64,000 bases of DNA from Nocardia iowensis (GCF_019222765.1 NZ_CP078145.1:6200001-6264000), one strand, 5' to 3'; shown: positions 34,593 to 43,549, counted from the stretch's first letter. The notes: a model not told the origin generated them from the letters alone. Numbers and translations: made by a program.

Positions 34593-34764
34593 GCCAACGA
34601 CGCCGGGCTACTCCCGAGGCCGGTCCGGCGTCCGACTTGGTGACCTTCGGGGTCACCTGCCAACGCCGGCCGGTGCCGCGCGCACCCCGCCCCCTCCGGG
34701 AACCGCGCGAACCGGTCGGCGTGAAATCTGCCAGGCCGACGAATTCAAATGCGGCCCAACGGCT

Positions 34765-35790
34765 TCAATCGTTCCGGTAGTGCCGCGCGAGCGCGGTGAA
34801 CGCGGCTTTGGGCTCCCATGGCATGTCCGGGTAGGTGTGCCCGTGACCGACTTCGAAGACCTTGACGATGCCGTAACTGGCCAGATCCAAGTCGTCACGG
34901 GGATCGCCGTCCGGGCGGTGCACATGGTCGTAGAGCGCGAACAGGAAAACGAAGGCCGCATCGACACTCTCCGCGTCGAACACGTCCAGTAGCTCGCGCA
35001 CATACGCGGCCTGACCGGCCTCGTCGCGGATGTATTCACCGTTGAGCCGAACCGGGCCGTGTGCGTTGTACTCGACGATCTCCAGCCCCTGCGCCCCTCG
35101 ATCAGCCGCGCCGCGATAGGTGGCGGCACCGAACTCGGTAATCGCGACCGGCTTCCCCTGCGCCACCAGCGCCCGGACGCCATCGGTGAACTGATTTGCG
35201 ACCTCCGAGGACCGGTAGAGATCCGCGGACACGATGTCGAAGGGTTCCCAATCGACACGCTCGAGCGGCACCGCCGCGTAGGTGACCTTGCCGCCGAAAC
35301 GCTCACGAACGAGAGCGACAGCCTTGGCGAGCACAGCGTTGATACTCGCGCCGACGTCGCGAATCCGCTCCTGCCTACCCTCCGGCCGCAGCAACAGCTC
35401 CAGTCGCTCCGCCAGCGAGTCACCGGGCAGGAAGCCTTTGTTCATCAAACTCAGTTCGGCGCCGGTCACGAACACCACCTCGGCTCCGCGCCGTCTGATC
35501 CGCTCCGCCCGCTCGGCGCAGTCGGCGAACAGCGCCAGCATCTCCGCTTTCGTCAATTCCAGCGGATACGGCGAGAACCACACCGCCAAGCCGAGTTCGG
35601 CGGCGCATGTCGCGGCGAGCTCCAACCGCTCCGGATCCCCGCCGATCACGCGGACCGCGTTGCAGTGCAGATCATCCCGGATGATGCGCAGCTCACGTTC
35701 GACCATCTTCGGATCGAACTGCGCACGCGAGAACGTTCCGTCGCGGAGGAAGCCGGTGTCGTAACTGATGCCTTTGACCCGCATGGGCAC
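34765..35790 (-). CDS. TIM-barrel glycosidase-like protein
   Basis: The 341-residue soluble protein has the wording of actinobacterial proteins sometimes labelled 'abortive infection protein': 'KGISYDTGFLRDG', 'NAVRVIGGDPERLELAA', 'VWFSPYPLELT'. Strand-end glutamates at 'VVFVTGAELSLMNKG' (Glu112) and 'PVAITEFGAATYRG' (Glu219) resemble the acid/base and nucleophile of clan GH-A glycosidases, so a retaining glycoside hydrolase fold is likely. No signal peptide is seen, so it would act in the cytosol. It is divergent from a TetR gene with palindromes between them. An anti-phage role is not supported by anything visible here. Confidence 0.7.
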   Translation of the reverse strand: MPMRVKGISYDTGFLRDGTFSRAQFDPKMVERELRIIRDDLHCNAVRVIGGDPERLELAATCAAELGLAVWFSPYPLELTKAEMLALFADCAERAERIRRRGAEVVFVTGAELSLMNKGFLPGDSLAERLELLLRPEGRQERIRDVGASINAVLAKAVALVRERFGGKVTYAAVPLERVDWEPFDIVSADLYRSSEVANQFTDGVRALVAQGKPVAITEFGAATYRGAADRGAQGLEIVEYNAHGPVRLNGEYIRDEAGQAAYVRELLDVFDAESVDAAFVFLFALYDHVHRPDGDPRDDLDLASYGIVKVFEVGHGHTYPDMPWEPKAAFTALARHYRND

Positions 35791-35800
35791 AACCTTTCAT

Positions 35801-35870
35801 TCCCTAAGGTACTTTGAGTACCCTAATGTTCGATGTGCTGATCGGGCAAGTCTTCGATTTAGGGTACGAT
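35801..35870. promoter_or_regulatory. Palindromic operator region between TIM-barrel and TetR genes
   Basis: GGTACT-TTG-AGTACC (35808-35822) is a perfect 6-bp arm palindrome. GTACCCTAA (35818-35826) recurs inverted as TTAGGGTAC (35859-35867). Both sets lie between the two divergent start codons and are probable binding sites of the TetR protein. Confidence 0.6.
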
Positions 35871-35908
35871 CCGTTGTCAGATTTCCGGACAAAGTCAAAG
35901 GAGGGCCG

Positions 35909-36514
35909 ATGCGGCAGCCGGATGCTGGGCCGACCCGTCGACGTGGCGCGGTGCTGGAAGCGGCGATCCTGCGCGCAGCCGCCGACGAACTCATCGAATC
36001 CGGATATGCCGGGCTGACCATGGACAAGGTGGCCGCCCGCGCGGGCACCAACAAAAACGCCCTGTACCGGCGCTGGCCGAACCGCCTCGCGCTCGGCATC
36101 GCCGCCTACCGCCAGCTGACCACGACGGTGCAACCGCCGGACACCGGAAACCTGCGCGACGACGTTCTCGAACTACTGCGCCGGGCCAATAGGCATTGGG
36201 GCTCCCCCCTCGGCGCGATCCTGCGCGAACTCCTGGCCGCGGCCGGTGGCGCGGCCGAACTGCTCACGCAACTGCCCGATCAGTCCGTCGATGCCACCGC
36301 GGGCCTCTGGCTCACCGTCCTCGGGCGCGCGGTGGCGCGCGGCGAATGCGCGCCCGAAGCGCTGCATCCACGCGTCGCCACCGTGGCGATCGTCCTGCTA
36401 CGCAACGAATTCGTCACCCGCGGCGTGCCCACCGCCCCCGACGATGTCCTCGTCGAAATCGTCGACGAGGTCTACCTGCCGCTGGTGCGGCAACGTGGTT
36501 CGTCAGCGAACTGA
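35909..36514 (+). CDS. TetR-family regulator
   Basis: The 201-residue protein has the helix-turn-helix at about residues 12-60 ('AAADELIESGYAGLTMDKVAARAGTNKNALYRRWPNRLAL', split) and a TetR_C_11-like effector domain. AAAGGAGGG precedes the ATG. It is divergent from the TIM-barrel gene and the 118-nt gap holds palindromic repeats, so autoregulation and control of the TIM-barrel gene are likely. A strong hairpin follows the stop codon. Confidence 0.92.
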   Translation: MRQPDAGPTRRRGAVLEAAILRAAADELIESGYAGLTMDKVAARAGTNKNALYRRWPNRLALGIAAYRQLTTTVQPPDTGNLRDDVLELLRRANRHWGSPLGAILRELLAAAGGAAELLTQLPDQSVDATAGLWLTVLGRAVARGECAPEALHPRVATVAIVLLRNEFVTRGVPTAPDDVLVEIVDEVYLPLVRQRGSSAN

Positions 36515-36544
36515 GCCCACACGCGGCGAGCCCACAGATTGCAC

Positions 36545-36582
36545 GTACGCCTCACAGGGTCTGTAAGCCCTGTGGGGCGTAC
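36545..36582. terminator. Terminator hairpin after the TetR gene
   Basis: The arm at 36545-36559 (GTACGCCTCACAGGG) pairs with 36568-36582 at 14 of 15 positions around an 8-nt loop. Confidence 0.65.
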
Positions 36583-36653
36583 AGAAGCGCTGAGGGTCAG
36601 CCCGTTCTGCCTCACTCCCTGCCATTCGGCGCAGAAGACCCCTGAGCGTCTCC

Positions 36654-36735
36654 GCATGCAGCGCTCCCCCGCATGCAGCGCTCCCCGCGCACAGCGCTCC
36701 CCGCCTGCAGCCCTCCCCGCGTGCCCACCCTTCCC
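36654..36735. repeat. Degenerate 16-17 bp tandem repeat
   Basis: About five units of the form GCATGCAGCGCTCCCC follow one another with periods of 16 or 17 bp (starts at 36654, 36671, 36687, 36703, 36719). The first two are nearly identical and later ones drift. They fill the gap between convergent genes; no coding role is evident. Confidence 0.65.
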
Positions 36736-36774
36736 GCGTGCAGAGCTGGGCCGTGCGCAAGTCCAGCCGACAGC

Positions 36775-39450
36775 TCAGCCGAGGCGACGCGGGCCGGTGT
36801 CGAAGCGGCTCGGCTCCGGGCCGATTCGTCCGCGGGCATACAGGATTTCCGCCGAGTTCGTGGAAGCCAGGACCGGGTCGAACGACAGCTCGCGCATTTC
36901 CGGCAGGTCGTCGAAGAGGGCCGAGATGCGTTGGGCCAGTTCGGCCAGCGCCGCCTTGTCGACGCGTGGGCTCGCGGGGGTGCCGGACAGCAGCGGGGCC
37001 GCGCGCGGGGCATCGATGAGGGCGGTGGCTTCGTCGGCGGTGAGCGGGAGGGCACGGTAGGCGCGATCGCCGAGGAGTTCGATGATCAGGCCGGAGAGGC
37101 CGAATTCGATGACCGAGCCGAACGACGGGTCGTCCTGGACGCGCAGCACACAGCCGACACCCTTGGTCGCCATCTTCTGGATGTGCAACACCGGGTCACC
37201 GCAGAGCTCAGCCAGATCCGCGTACCCCTGACGCACCGCCTCCGGCCGCCACAGATCCAGGCGGACACCGGTGAGATCTGGTCGGCGACGCCACATTTCG
37301 CCGGTCGCCTTCGCGGCCACGGGGTAGCCGAGTTCCTCCGCCGCGGCCACCGCCTCGTCGGCGCTGCGCACCTCACGGAACTCCACCACCGAAATGCCGT
37401 AGCAGTCGAGCAGTTCAACGGTTTCCAGATCGGTGAGCCGACGACCGGCCGACCCGGTCGTCATCCACTGGGTCACCAAGCGCCGCGCGCGCTCGGTGTC
37501 GATCCCCTTCGGGCGCACCACAGTCGACACCGGCTTGTTCCGCCATTCCGCGTAACGGCGGACCCGAGCCAGCGCCCGCGCGGCCCGCTCCGGGTCCGGG
37601 TACGAGGGAATGGACCCACGCACCGCCGTCGCGCCCGCACCACGCACCGCAAGCAGATTCGGAATGCCCTGTTCGGCAACGAAAGTGGTCAAGATCGGTT
37701 TGCCCGCATCGGGGACCGCGTCGGCCGCGGCCCGAATCGCGTCGGCGAAACCGGCCATCGGCAGCGGCACCGGCGGGGCGAAAACCACTAGCACCGAGTC
37801 GATCTCGGGCGAGCGCAGCGCCGCCACCGTGGCGTCGAGATAGGCGCCGGGCGTCGCGTGTGGGCCGAGGTTCACCGGGTCGCCGACGTCCAGTGCCTCG
37901 CTCTGCGCGGCGTCGACGGCCAGCCAGTTCAGCGCCGCGCTGTTGCCGACCACCGCCAATCGAGAACCACCGGGCAGCGGCTGATAACCCAGCAGCGCGG
38001 CGCAGTCGAACAGCTCCGAGATCGAGTCGACCTGCACAATCCCCGCCTGCGCGAACAGGTCTCGGACGATCGAGCGGTCCATGTCGCCGACCGGTTGGGC
38101 GGCGTGGCGGCCACTGCTCACCGCGACGATCGGCTTGGTTCTGGCTACCCGGCGCGCGATCCGGGAGAACTTGCGCGGGTTACCGAAACTCTCCAGGTAG
38201 AGCAGCACCACGTCGGTGTCCGGGTCGGTGTCCCAGTACTGGAGCAGGTCGTTGCCGGACACGTCGGCGCGATCGCCCGCGGACACGAACGTCGACAACC
38301 CCAGATTCCTGGCGGCCGCCTCACCGAGGATGGCAGCGCCCAACGGCCCGGACTGACAGAAGAATCCGATCCGCCCCCGGCCGGGCAACACCGAGGCCAA
38401 CGTCGCGTTGAGCGCCACCGCCGGATCGGTGTTCGCGATGCCGAGGGCGCTCGGCCCTACCACCCGCATCCCGTGTCCCCGTGCGGCAGCGACCAATTCG
38501 CGCTCCGCGGTCCCGCCGCCGACACCGGTCGCGTCGAATCCGGCGGTGAGTACGACAAGTCCCTTGACGCCCTTGGCCATACAGTCGTCCAGCACCGAAC
38601 CGATCGCGTCCGGCGGCACCGCGACCACCGCGAGGTCGACCTCGTCGGGGATCTCCCGCACCGTCGCGTAGGCGCGCACCCCGCGCACCGAACGCCGACT
38701 GGGATTGACGGGGAACACCGGTCCTTGGAACACCCCGGAGAGCAGGTTGTGCAGCACCGCGCCACCGACCCGGCCCGCGCTCGGTGTCGCGCCGATCACC
38801 GCCACCGAGCGCGGTGTGAGCAGGTTGCCCACGCTGCGCGCCTCGGAGGCGCGCTCGCGCGAATCCCGCACGGAGAGTAGCGCTTCGGTGGGATCGATGG
38901 CGAATTCCAGGTGCAGCACCGATCCGTCCCTGCTGCGCTCCACCTGGTAGCCCGCGTCCCGGAAGACCGTCACCATGGTGGTGTTCTCGGCGAGCACCTC
39001 GGCGACGAAGGTCTCGATTTTGTGCTCGGCGGCGGCACCGGCCAAGTGCTCCAACAGGATCGAGCCCAGTCCGCGCCCCTGATGCTCGTCGGCCACCACG
39101 AACGCGACCTCCGCGGACCGCCGACCGACCCGGTCGAGCAGCTCGTAGCGGCCCACCGCGACGATCTTGGTACCGAGCACCACCACCAGACCGACCCGGT
39201 CGTGATAGTCGACGTGCGTAGTCCGGTACAGGTCCTTCGGCGAAATCCGCGGGTACGGTCCGAAATAGCGCAGATACCTGGTGCGGTCCGACAGCGCGGC
39301 GTGGAACTCCTGGAGCGGGGCCGCGTCGTCCGGCGTGATCGGCCGCAGCCGGACCACGCCGCCGTCGGAGGCGAGCACATCCGCGAACCAGTGCTGCGGC
39401 GGCGGAGGCGGGACCGCAGGGGTGTCCGGAGTGTCTACGGGGTCAGTCAC
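36775..39450 (-). CDS. Pat-like protein: GNAT acetyltransferase fused to acyl-CoA synthetase (ADP-forming)-like domains
   Basis: The 891-residue protein begins with a Pro-rich segment, then a GNAT domain over about residues 25-180 ('GVVRLRPITPDDAAPLQEF', acetyl-CoA-binding 'EHQGRGLGSILLEHL'). CoA-binding and ligase-like domains follow ('PRSVAVIGATPSAGRVGGAVLHNLL', 'GFFCQSGPLGAAILGEAA'), then an ATP-grasp region ('AEELGYPVAAKATGEM'). The SHTG motif carrying the catalytic His of true ADP-forming synthetases is not found at its usual place, where 'SSGRHAAQPVGDMDRS' stands. This matches protein lysine acetyltransferases of the Pat class. The GTG start has GGAGG upstream and overlaps the acuC end by 8 nt. 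Confidence 0.88.
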   Translation of the reverse strand: MTDPVDTPDTPAVPPPPPQHWFADVLASDGGVVRLRPITPDDAAPLQEFHAALSDRTRYLRYFGPYPRISPKDLYRTTHVDYHDRVGLVVVLGTKIVAVGRYELLDRVGRRSAEVAFVVADEHQGRGLGSILLEHLAGAAAEHKIETFVAEVLAENTTMVTVFRDAGYQVERSRDGSVLHLEFAIDPTEALLSVRDSRERASEARSVGNLLTPRSVAVIGATPSAGRVGGAVLHNLLSGVFQGPVFPVNPSRRSVRGVRAYATVREIPDEVDLAVVAVPPDAIGSVLDDCMAKGVKGLVVLTAGFDATGVGGGTAERELVAAARGHGMRVVGPSALGIANTDPAVALNATLASVLPGRGRIGFFCQSGPLGAAILGEAAARNLGLSTFVSAGDRADVSGNDLLQYWDTDPDTDVVLLYLESFGNPRKFSRIARRVARTKPIVAVSSGRHAAQPVGDMDRSIVRDLFAQAGIVQVDSISELFDCAALLGYQPLPGGSRLAVVGNSAALNWLAVDAAQSEALDVGDPVNLGPHATPGAYLDATVAALRSPEIDSVLVVFAPPVPLPMAGFADAIRAAADAVPDAGKPILTTFVAEQGIPNLLAVRGAGATAVRGSIPSYPDPERAARALARVRRYAEWRNKPVSTVVRPKGIDTERARRLVTQWMTTGSAGRRLTDLETVELLDCYGISVVEFREVRSADEAVAAAEELGYPVAAKATGEMWRRRPDLTGVRLDLWRPEAVRQGYADLAELCGDPVLHIQKMATKGVGCVLRVQDDPSFGSVIEFGLSGLIIELLGDRAYRALPLTADEATALIDAPRAAPLLSGTPASPRVDKAALAELAQRISALFDDLPEMRELSFDPVLASTNSAEILYARGRIGPEPSRFDTGPRRLG

Positions 39451-40711
39451 GGGGGTCCTCCGGATCCAGGCCGAGCAATCCGAAAGTCGCTCGGCGGGTG
39501 GCCAGCACGGCCGTGTCGATGGCGCGTTGGGCGCGGTCCAGCCGCGCGTCCCCAGTCTCCCCCGTGCCGCCGGGACCGTCCCACGGACGGTAGGCGATGT
39601 CGCCCCCGTCGCCCATCGTGCGTGGCGGATCCACCTGCGGCGCTTGCGCACGCACGAGATCGATCCAGTCCTGCGGGATCGCGGTCTCCGGCGCGATGGT
39701 GCGGTCCAGCGCGGTGGCCAGCAGATGCGTCCAGGCACGTGGGACCACCCGAACCAGGCCGTACCCGCCGCCACCGACGGCGAGCCAGCGTCCCTCGGCG
39801 TGTTGATCGGCCAGGTCACGCATCGCACGGAAGGCGGCGCGCTGGCCGTCCACGGTGAGCGCCAGATCCGCCAGCGGATCCTCGCAATGCGTGTCCACTC
39901 CGCACTGACTGACCACGATCTGCGGCCGGAACGCCGCGAGCGCGCCGGGCACCACCGCGTGAAAACCGCGCAGCCACTGCGCGTCTCGGGTGCCGGGCAG
40001 CACGGGCAGATTGATCGCGGTGCCCGCCGCCGCGCCCGCGCCCGTCTCCTCCGGCCAACCGGTGTTCGGCCAGAGCGTCGCCGGGTGCTGATGCAGCGAG
40101 ACGGTCAGCACCCGCGGATCGGCGTAGAACGCCCGCTGTACGCCGTCGCCGTGGTGCACGTCGACGTCGAGATAGGCGATGCGGTCGAAGCCGTTGTCCA
40201 ACAGCCAGGAGATGGCCACCGCGGCATCGTTGTAGACACAGAACCCGGACGCCGCATCGGCCATCGCGTGATGCATGCCACCGCCGATGCTCACCGCTCG
40301 CCGGGTCCGGCCCTCGGCGATCGCCCGCGCCGCGGCCAGGGTGCCGCCGACGATCACCGAGGCCGCCTGATGCATGCCGGGGAACACCGGATTGTCCGGC
40401 GACCCCAGGCCGTACGGCGGCGCCTGCGGCGAGCCGACCGGCGCCCGCGCCTGCTCGACCGCCTCGATGTAATCGGGAGTATGGATGCGGAGCAGGTCGG
40501 CCCGGTCCGCCGCGGTGGGCGCCAATAGCTCGACACCGTCGAGTAATCCGAGACTTTCCGCCAGCGCCATGGTGAACTTCAGGCGCGCCGGTTTCATCGG
40601 GTGCTCCGGGGTCCAGGTGTAGTCGAGAAACCGGTCGGTCCAGACGACGGTTCCGGTGCTGCGCTGTTCGCCGGGTGGCGCCGGGTGTTCGCTGCGCGGT
40701 GCAGTGGCCAT
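39443..40711 (-). CDS. acuC: AcuC-type class I histone-deacetylase-like lysine deacetylase
   Basis: The 422-residue zinc amidohydrolase removes acetyl groups from lysine. Visible motifs: 'PVFPGMHQAASVIVGGTLAAAR' (split), the His pair 'SIGGGMHHAMADAASGFCVYND', zinc ligands in 'YLDVDVHHGDGVQ' (Asp and His) and later 'VSQCGVDTHCEDPL' (Asp), and 'AVGGGGYGL'. AcuC reverses acetylation of acetyl-CoA synthetase in Bacillus. It lies in one operon with a Pat-like acetyltransferase. The ATG follows a TAGCGT box by 7 nt. Confidence 0.92.
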   Translation of the reverse strand: MATAPRSEHPAPPGEQRSTGTVVWTDRFLDYTWTPEHPMKPARLKFTMALAESLGLLDGVELLAPTAADRADLLRIHTPDYIEAVEQARAPVGSPQAPPYGLGSPDNPVFPGMHQAASVIVGGTLAAARAIAEGRTRRAVSIGGGMHHAMADAASGFCVYNDAAVAISWLLDNGFDRIAYLDVDVHHGDGVQRAFYADPRVLTVSLHQHPATLWPNTGWPEETGAGAAAGTAINLPVLPGTRDAQWLRGFHAVVPGALAAFRPQIVVSQCGVDTHCEDPLADLALTVDGQRAAFRAMRDLADQHAEGRWLAVGGGGYGLVRVVPRAWTHLLATALDRTIAPETAIPQDWIDLVRAQAPQVDPPRTMGDGGDIAYRPWDGPGGTGETGDARLDRAQRAIDTAVLATRRATFGLLGLDPEDPRD

Positions 40712-40718
40712 ACTCGCA

Positions 40719-40724
40719 ACGCTA
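40719..40724 (-). promoter_or_regulatory. Predicted -10 box, leaderless acuC operon
   Basis: On the minus strand TAGCGT lies 7 nt before the ATG at 40711; no Shine-Dalgarno is seen. Confidence 0.5.
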
Positions 40725-40909
40725 CGCGGGAAGGTACGGACCCCGTCGAACGTTGGTATGCAGTAGAAATACAGACAAGTGCGATCGCGGCGGCATGCCG
40801 TGCGCCGACGGGGAACCCGCATTGCCGCGCCGAACGCGGCGCGAAACCGTCCGGCACACGGTCGTGTCGGTGTGCCTAGGTAGAATTCGTGCCGACGAAG
40901 GGGTAACAG

Positions 40910-41596
40910 GTGAAAGATCTGGTCGACACCACGGAGATGTATCTCCGTACCATCTACGACCTCGAGGAGGAGGGCGTGGTGCCCCTGCGCGCCCGGATCG
41001 CCGAGCGCCTCGAACAGAGTGGACCGACGGTGAGCCAAACTGTCGCGCGGATGGAACGCGACGGTTTGCTGCTGGTCGCCGGAGACCGCCACCTCGAGCT
41101 GACCGAGAAGGGCCGCGGCATGGCGGTCGCGGTGATGCGCAAGCACCGGCTCGCCGAGCGCCTGCTCGTCGACATCATCGGGCTCGATTGGCAGAACGTG
41201 CACGCCGAAGCCTGCCGCTGGGAACACGTGATGAGCGAGGACGTCGAGCGGCGGCTGGTCGAGGTGCTCAACCACCCGACCACCTCCCCCTACGGCAACC
41301 CCATCCCCGGCCTCGACGAGCTTGGCGTCGTGCCGCCGACCGCGGCCGAAGAGACCCTGGTCCGGCTGTCCGACCTGCCGTACGGCCAGGTGCACGCCGT
41401 CGTGGTGCGCAGGCTGGCCGAGCACATCCAGACCGACCCCGAGGTCATCGGCCAACTGCGGGAGGCGGGCGTGGTGCCCGACGCTCGCGTGACGGTCGAG
41501 AACAAGCCGGGCTCGGTGGTCATCACCGTGCCGGGCCACGACGGTTTCGAGCTGTCCGACGAGATGGCCCACGCTGTCCAGGTGAAGCTGGTCTGA
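40910..41596 (+). CDS. ideR: Iron-dependent repressor IdeR (DtxR family)
   Basis: The 228-residue protein is the Fe2+-dependent regulator of siderophore and iron-storage genes. The winged helix lies at about residues 22-50 ('RARIAERLEQSGPTVSQTVARM'). All metal ligands of both DtxR sites are at standard positions: Met10, Cys102, Glu105 and His106 (primary) and His79, Glu83 and His98 (ancillary). A C-terminal SH3-like domain follows. The GTG start has AAGGGG upstream, and TAGAAT at 40881-40886 may be its -10 box. galE follows after 3 nt. Confidence 0.97.
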   Translation: MKDLVDTTEMYLRTIYDLEEEGVVPLRARIAERLEQSGPTVSQTVARMERDGLLLVAGDRHLELTEKGRGMAVAVMRKHRLAERLLVDIIGLDWQNVHAEACRWEHVMSEDVERRLVEVLNHPTTSPYGNPIPGLDELGVVPPTAAEETLVRLSDLPYGQVHAVVVRRLAEHIQTDPEVIGQLREAGVVPDARVTVENKPGSVVITVPGHDGFELSDEMAHAVQVKLV

Positions 41597-41599
41597 CGC

Positions 41600-42580
41600 G
41601 TGAAACTTCTGGTCACGGGTGGTGCCGGGTACGTCGGTGGGGTCTGCGCGCAGGTGCTGCTCGAAGAAGGTCATGAGGTTGTCGTCGTCGACGACCTGTC
41701 CACCGGCAATGCCGACGGCGTCCCGTCCGCCGCCCGCTTCGTCGAGGGCGACATCGCGCAGGCCGCCACCGCGCTGCTCGCGGCCGAAACCTTCGACGGC
41801 GTCCTGCATTTCGCGGCGCAATCGCTGGTCGGTGAGTCGGTACAGCAGCCGGAGAAGTACTGGCACGGCAACGTGGTGAAGACCTTCGAGCTGCTGGAGG
41901 CGATGCGCCACGCGGGCACCCCACGGCTGGTGTTCTCCTCCACCGCGGCCGTGTACGGGGAACCGGAACAGGTGCCGATCACCGAGGACGCGCCGACCCG
42001 CCCCACCAACCCGTACGGTGCGTCGAAACTCGCCATTGATCACGCCATCACCTCCTACTCGATCGCGCACGGACTGGCGGCGACCAGCCTGCGCTACTTC
42101 AACGTCGCCGGGGCCTACGGTGGCCTCGGCGAAAACCGGGTGGTGGAAACACATCTCATTCCGCTCGTACTGCAGGTCGCGGCCGGGCACCGCAAGGCGA
42201 TCTCGGTATTCGGCACCGACTGGCCCACTCCCGACGGCACCGCGATCCGCGACTACATCCACATCCGCGACCTCGCCCAAGCCCACCTGCTGGCCCTCGG
42301 CAGCTCCGAGCCGGGCACGCACCGCGTCTACAACCTCGGCAGCGGCACCGGTTTCTCGGTCCGCCAAGTGATCTCGGCCTGCGAACGCGTCACCGGCCTG
42401 CCCATCACCGCCCAGGACGCCCCCCGCCGCCCCGGCGACCCCGCCACCCTCATCGCCTCCAGCGAGCGCGCCATCGCCGAACTCGGCTGGCACCCGGAAC
42501 ACAACGACCTCGACGAAATCGTCTCCGACGCCTGGCATTTCCTCCAATCCCTCGGCCCCCGAGCCCACAGCGCCCGCTGA
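41600..42580 (+). CDS. galE: UDP-glucose 4-epimerase
   Basis: The 326-residue extended-SDR enzyme interconverts UDP-glucose and UDP-galactose, needed for arabinogalactan and other wall polymers. Present are the NAD motif '[12 protein letters not shown]' (TGGxGxxG), '[12 protein letters not shown]', the catalytic Ser/Thr-Tyr-Lys set ('[10 protein letters not shown]', '[12 protein letters not shown]') and '[10 protein letters not shown]'. It starts 3 nt after ideR, so it is probably co-transcribed. Downstream lies a 94-bp tandem repeat array instead of a simple terminator. Confidence 0.94.
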   Translation: MKLLVTGGAGYVGGVCAQVLLEEGHEVVVVDDLSTGNADGVPSAARFVEGDIAQAATALLAAETFDGVLHFAAQSLVGESVQQPEKYWHGNVVKTFELLEAMRHAGTPRLVFSSTAAVYGEPEQVPITEDAPTRPTNPYGASKLAIDHAITSYSIAHGLAATSLRYFNVAGAYGGLGENRVVETHLIPLVLQVAAGHRKAISVFGTDWPTPDGTAIRDYIHIRDLAQAHLLALGSSEPGTHRVYNLGSGTGFSVRQVISACERVTGLPITAQDAPRRPGDPATLIASSERAIAELGWHPEHNDLDEIVSDAWHFLQSLGPRAHSAR

Positions 42581-43549
42581 GCTTTACCGTTCGACCATGC
42601 CGCGCCGAAACCGCGCCACATGGTCTGGCAGTTGCCACCGGTCAGCACCATTCGCTGACCGGTAGCACTACCGCCGACTCGCCACACCCCGGCGCTGCCT
42701 GAACACCTACCGCGCGGCCTGACGGTGGTCCACGATCAGCACCATTCGCTGACCGGTAGCACTACCCCCGGCTCGCCACACCCCGGCGCTGCCTGAACAC
42801 CTACCGCGCGGCCTGACAGTTGCCACCGGTCAGCGCCATTCGCTAGCCGGTGGCACTACCCCCGACTCGCCACACTCCGGCGCTGCCTGATCACCTACCG
42901 CGCGGCCTGACAGTTTCCACCGGTCAGCGCCATTCGCTAGCCGGTGGCACCGCTGCGACTCCTCGCACCCCGCGCTGCCCTGGTCACCTCTTTCGCACAC
43001 GTTGTTACCAACGGGATCAAGTAGCCGCGGCCCACACACGCCGGGATAACCGCACGGTCTGGCTTGCGTCCCGCTCAGCACCATTTCGCTGGCCCGTGGC
43101 ACGGCCGCCAACTCATCGCCATCCATCCTGCCCTGGTCACATCCCTCGAACACGTTGCTACCAACAGGATTGGTAGCCGCCGCCCGCAGGCCCCCACTGA
43201 ACTTTCCCGGTCGACCACGCCACGCCGGGGCCGCCGCATGGTCTGGCTTGCACCCCGGTCGGCCCAACTCGCAAACCGGGCGGCACAGCCAATTCCTCCG
43301 CACACGGCGCTGCGCCGATCGCCTCCGTCGCACCTATGACCACCAGCTGCGGCCTGCCACCTCGCGTACCCTGATCACCTGCGCCGGACCGTTGGCACCA
43401 GGCGACACGGCTGCGAGCTCGCCGCGCCCACCATGCCGCGCTGATTACCTCCTCCGCGCGTTGGTACCAGCAGGACTGGTCGCCGTCGGCTGTCGACAGC
43501 ACGGGGTCTGCTAGGAGTTGAGGGCGAAGACGCGCGGGTCGGTTGGGCT
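42581..43549. other. Gene-free region filled with degenerate repeats
   Basis: About 970 bases between convergent galE and DUF4192 genes hold no credible gene. Frames on the minus strand (for example about 42830-43333) read through the repeats with odd composition and no motifs. The first part is a regular 94-bp tandem array. Diverged copies of the same phrases (CAGCACCATT, GGTCTGGCTTGC, ACGTTG-TACCAAC-type) continue with longer spacing to about 43510. Confidence 0.7.
42630..42970. repeat. 94-bp tandem repeat array, about 3.6 units, each with a hairpin
   Basis: Unit starts fall at 42630, 42724, 42818 and 42912, exactly 94 bp apart. Units share CAGC(A/G)CCATTCGCT and CGCGCGGCCTGAC. Unit 1 contains ACCGGTCAGC (42637-42646) pairing perfectly with GCTGACCGGT (42654-42663) around a 7-nt loop. 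In units 3 and 4 both flanks have changed to GCCACCGG/CCGGTGGC-type pairing that can still fold. The fourth unit decays after about 50 bp. Confidence 0.85.

Noticed and set aside
36775..39828. Longer start for the Pat-like protein
   Set aside because: The extension lies antisense-like over the acuC coding sequence; GTG at 39450 with GGAGG upstream fits better.
40712..40909. IdeR-box iron operator upstream of ideR or acuC
   Set aside because: No sequence close to the known 19-bp IdeR consensus palindrome was found by eye.
39443..42568. A 1041-residue fusion ending in AcuC
   Set aside because: The first about 620 residues are antisense to ideR and galE, which are unambiguous; acuC starts at 40711.
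42630..43000. CRISPR array
   Set aside because: The repeated period is 94 bp with similarity across the entire unit, not short identical repeats separated by unique spacers, and no cas gene is present.
42830..43333. Minus-strand reading frame of 167 codons through the repeat field
   Set aside because: It has Cys/Arg/Gly-rich composition, no ribosome binding site and no family motif, and its internal repetition mirrors the DNA repeats.
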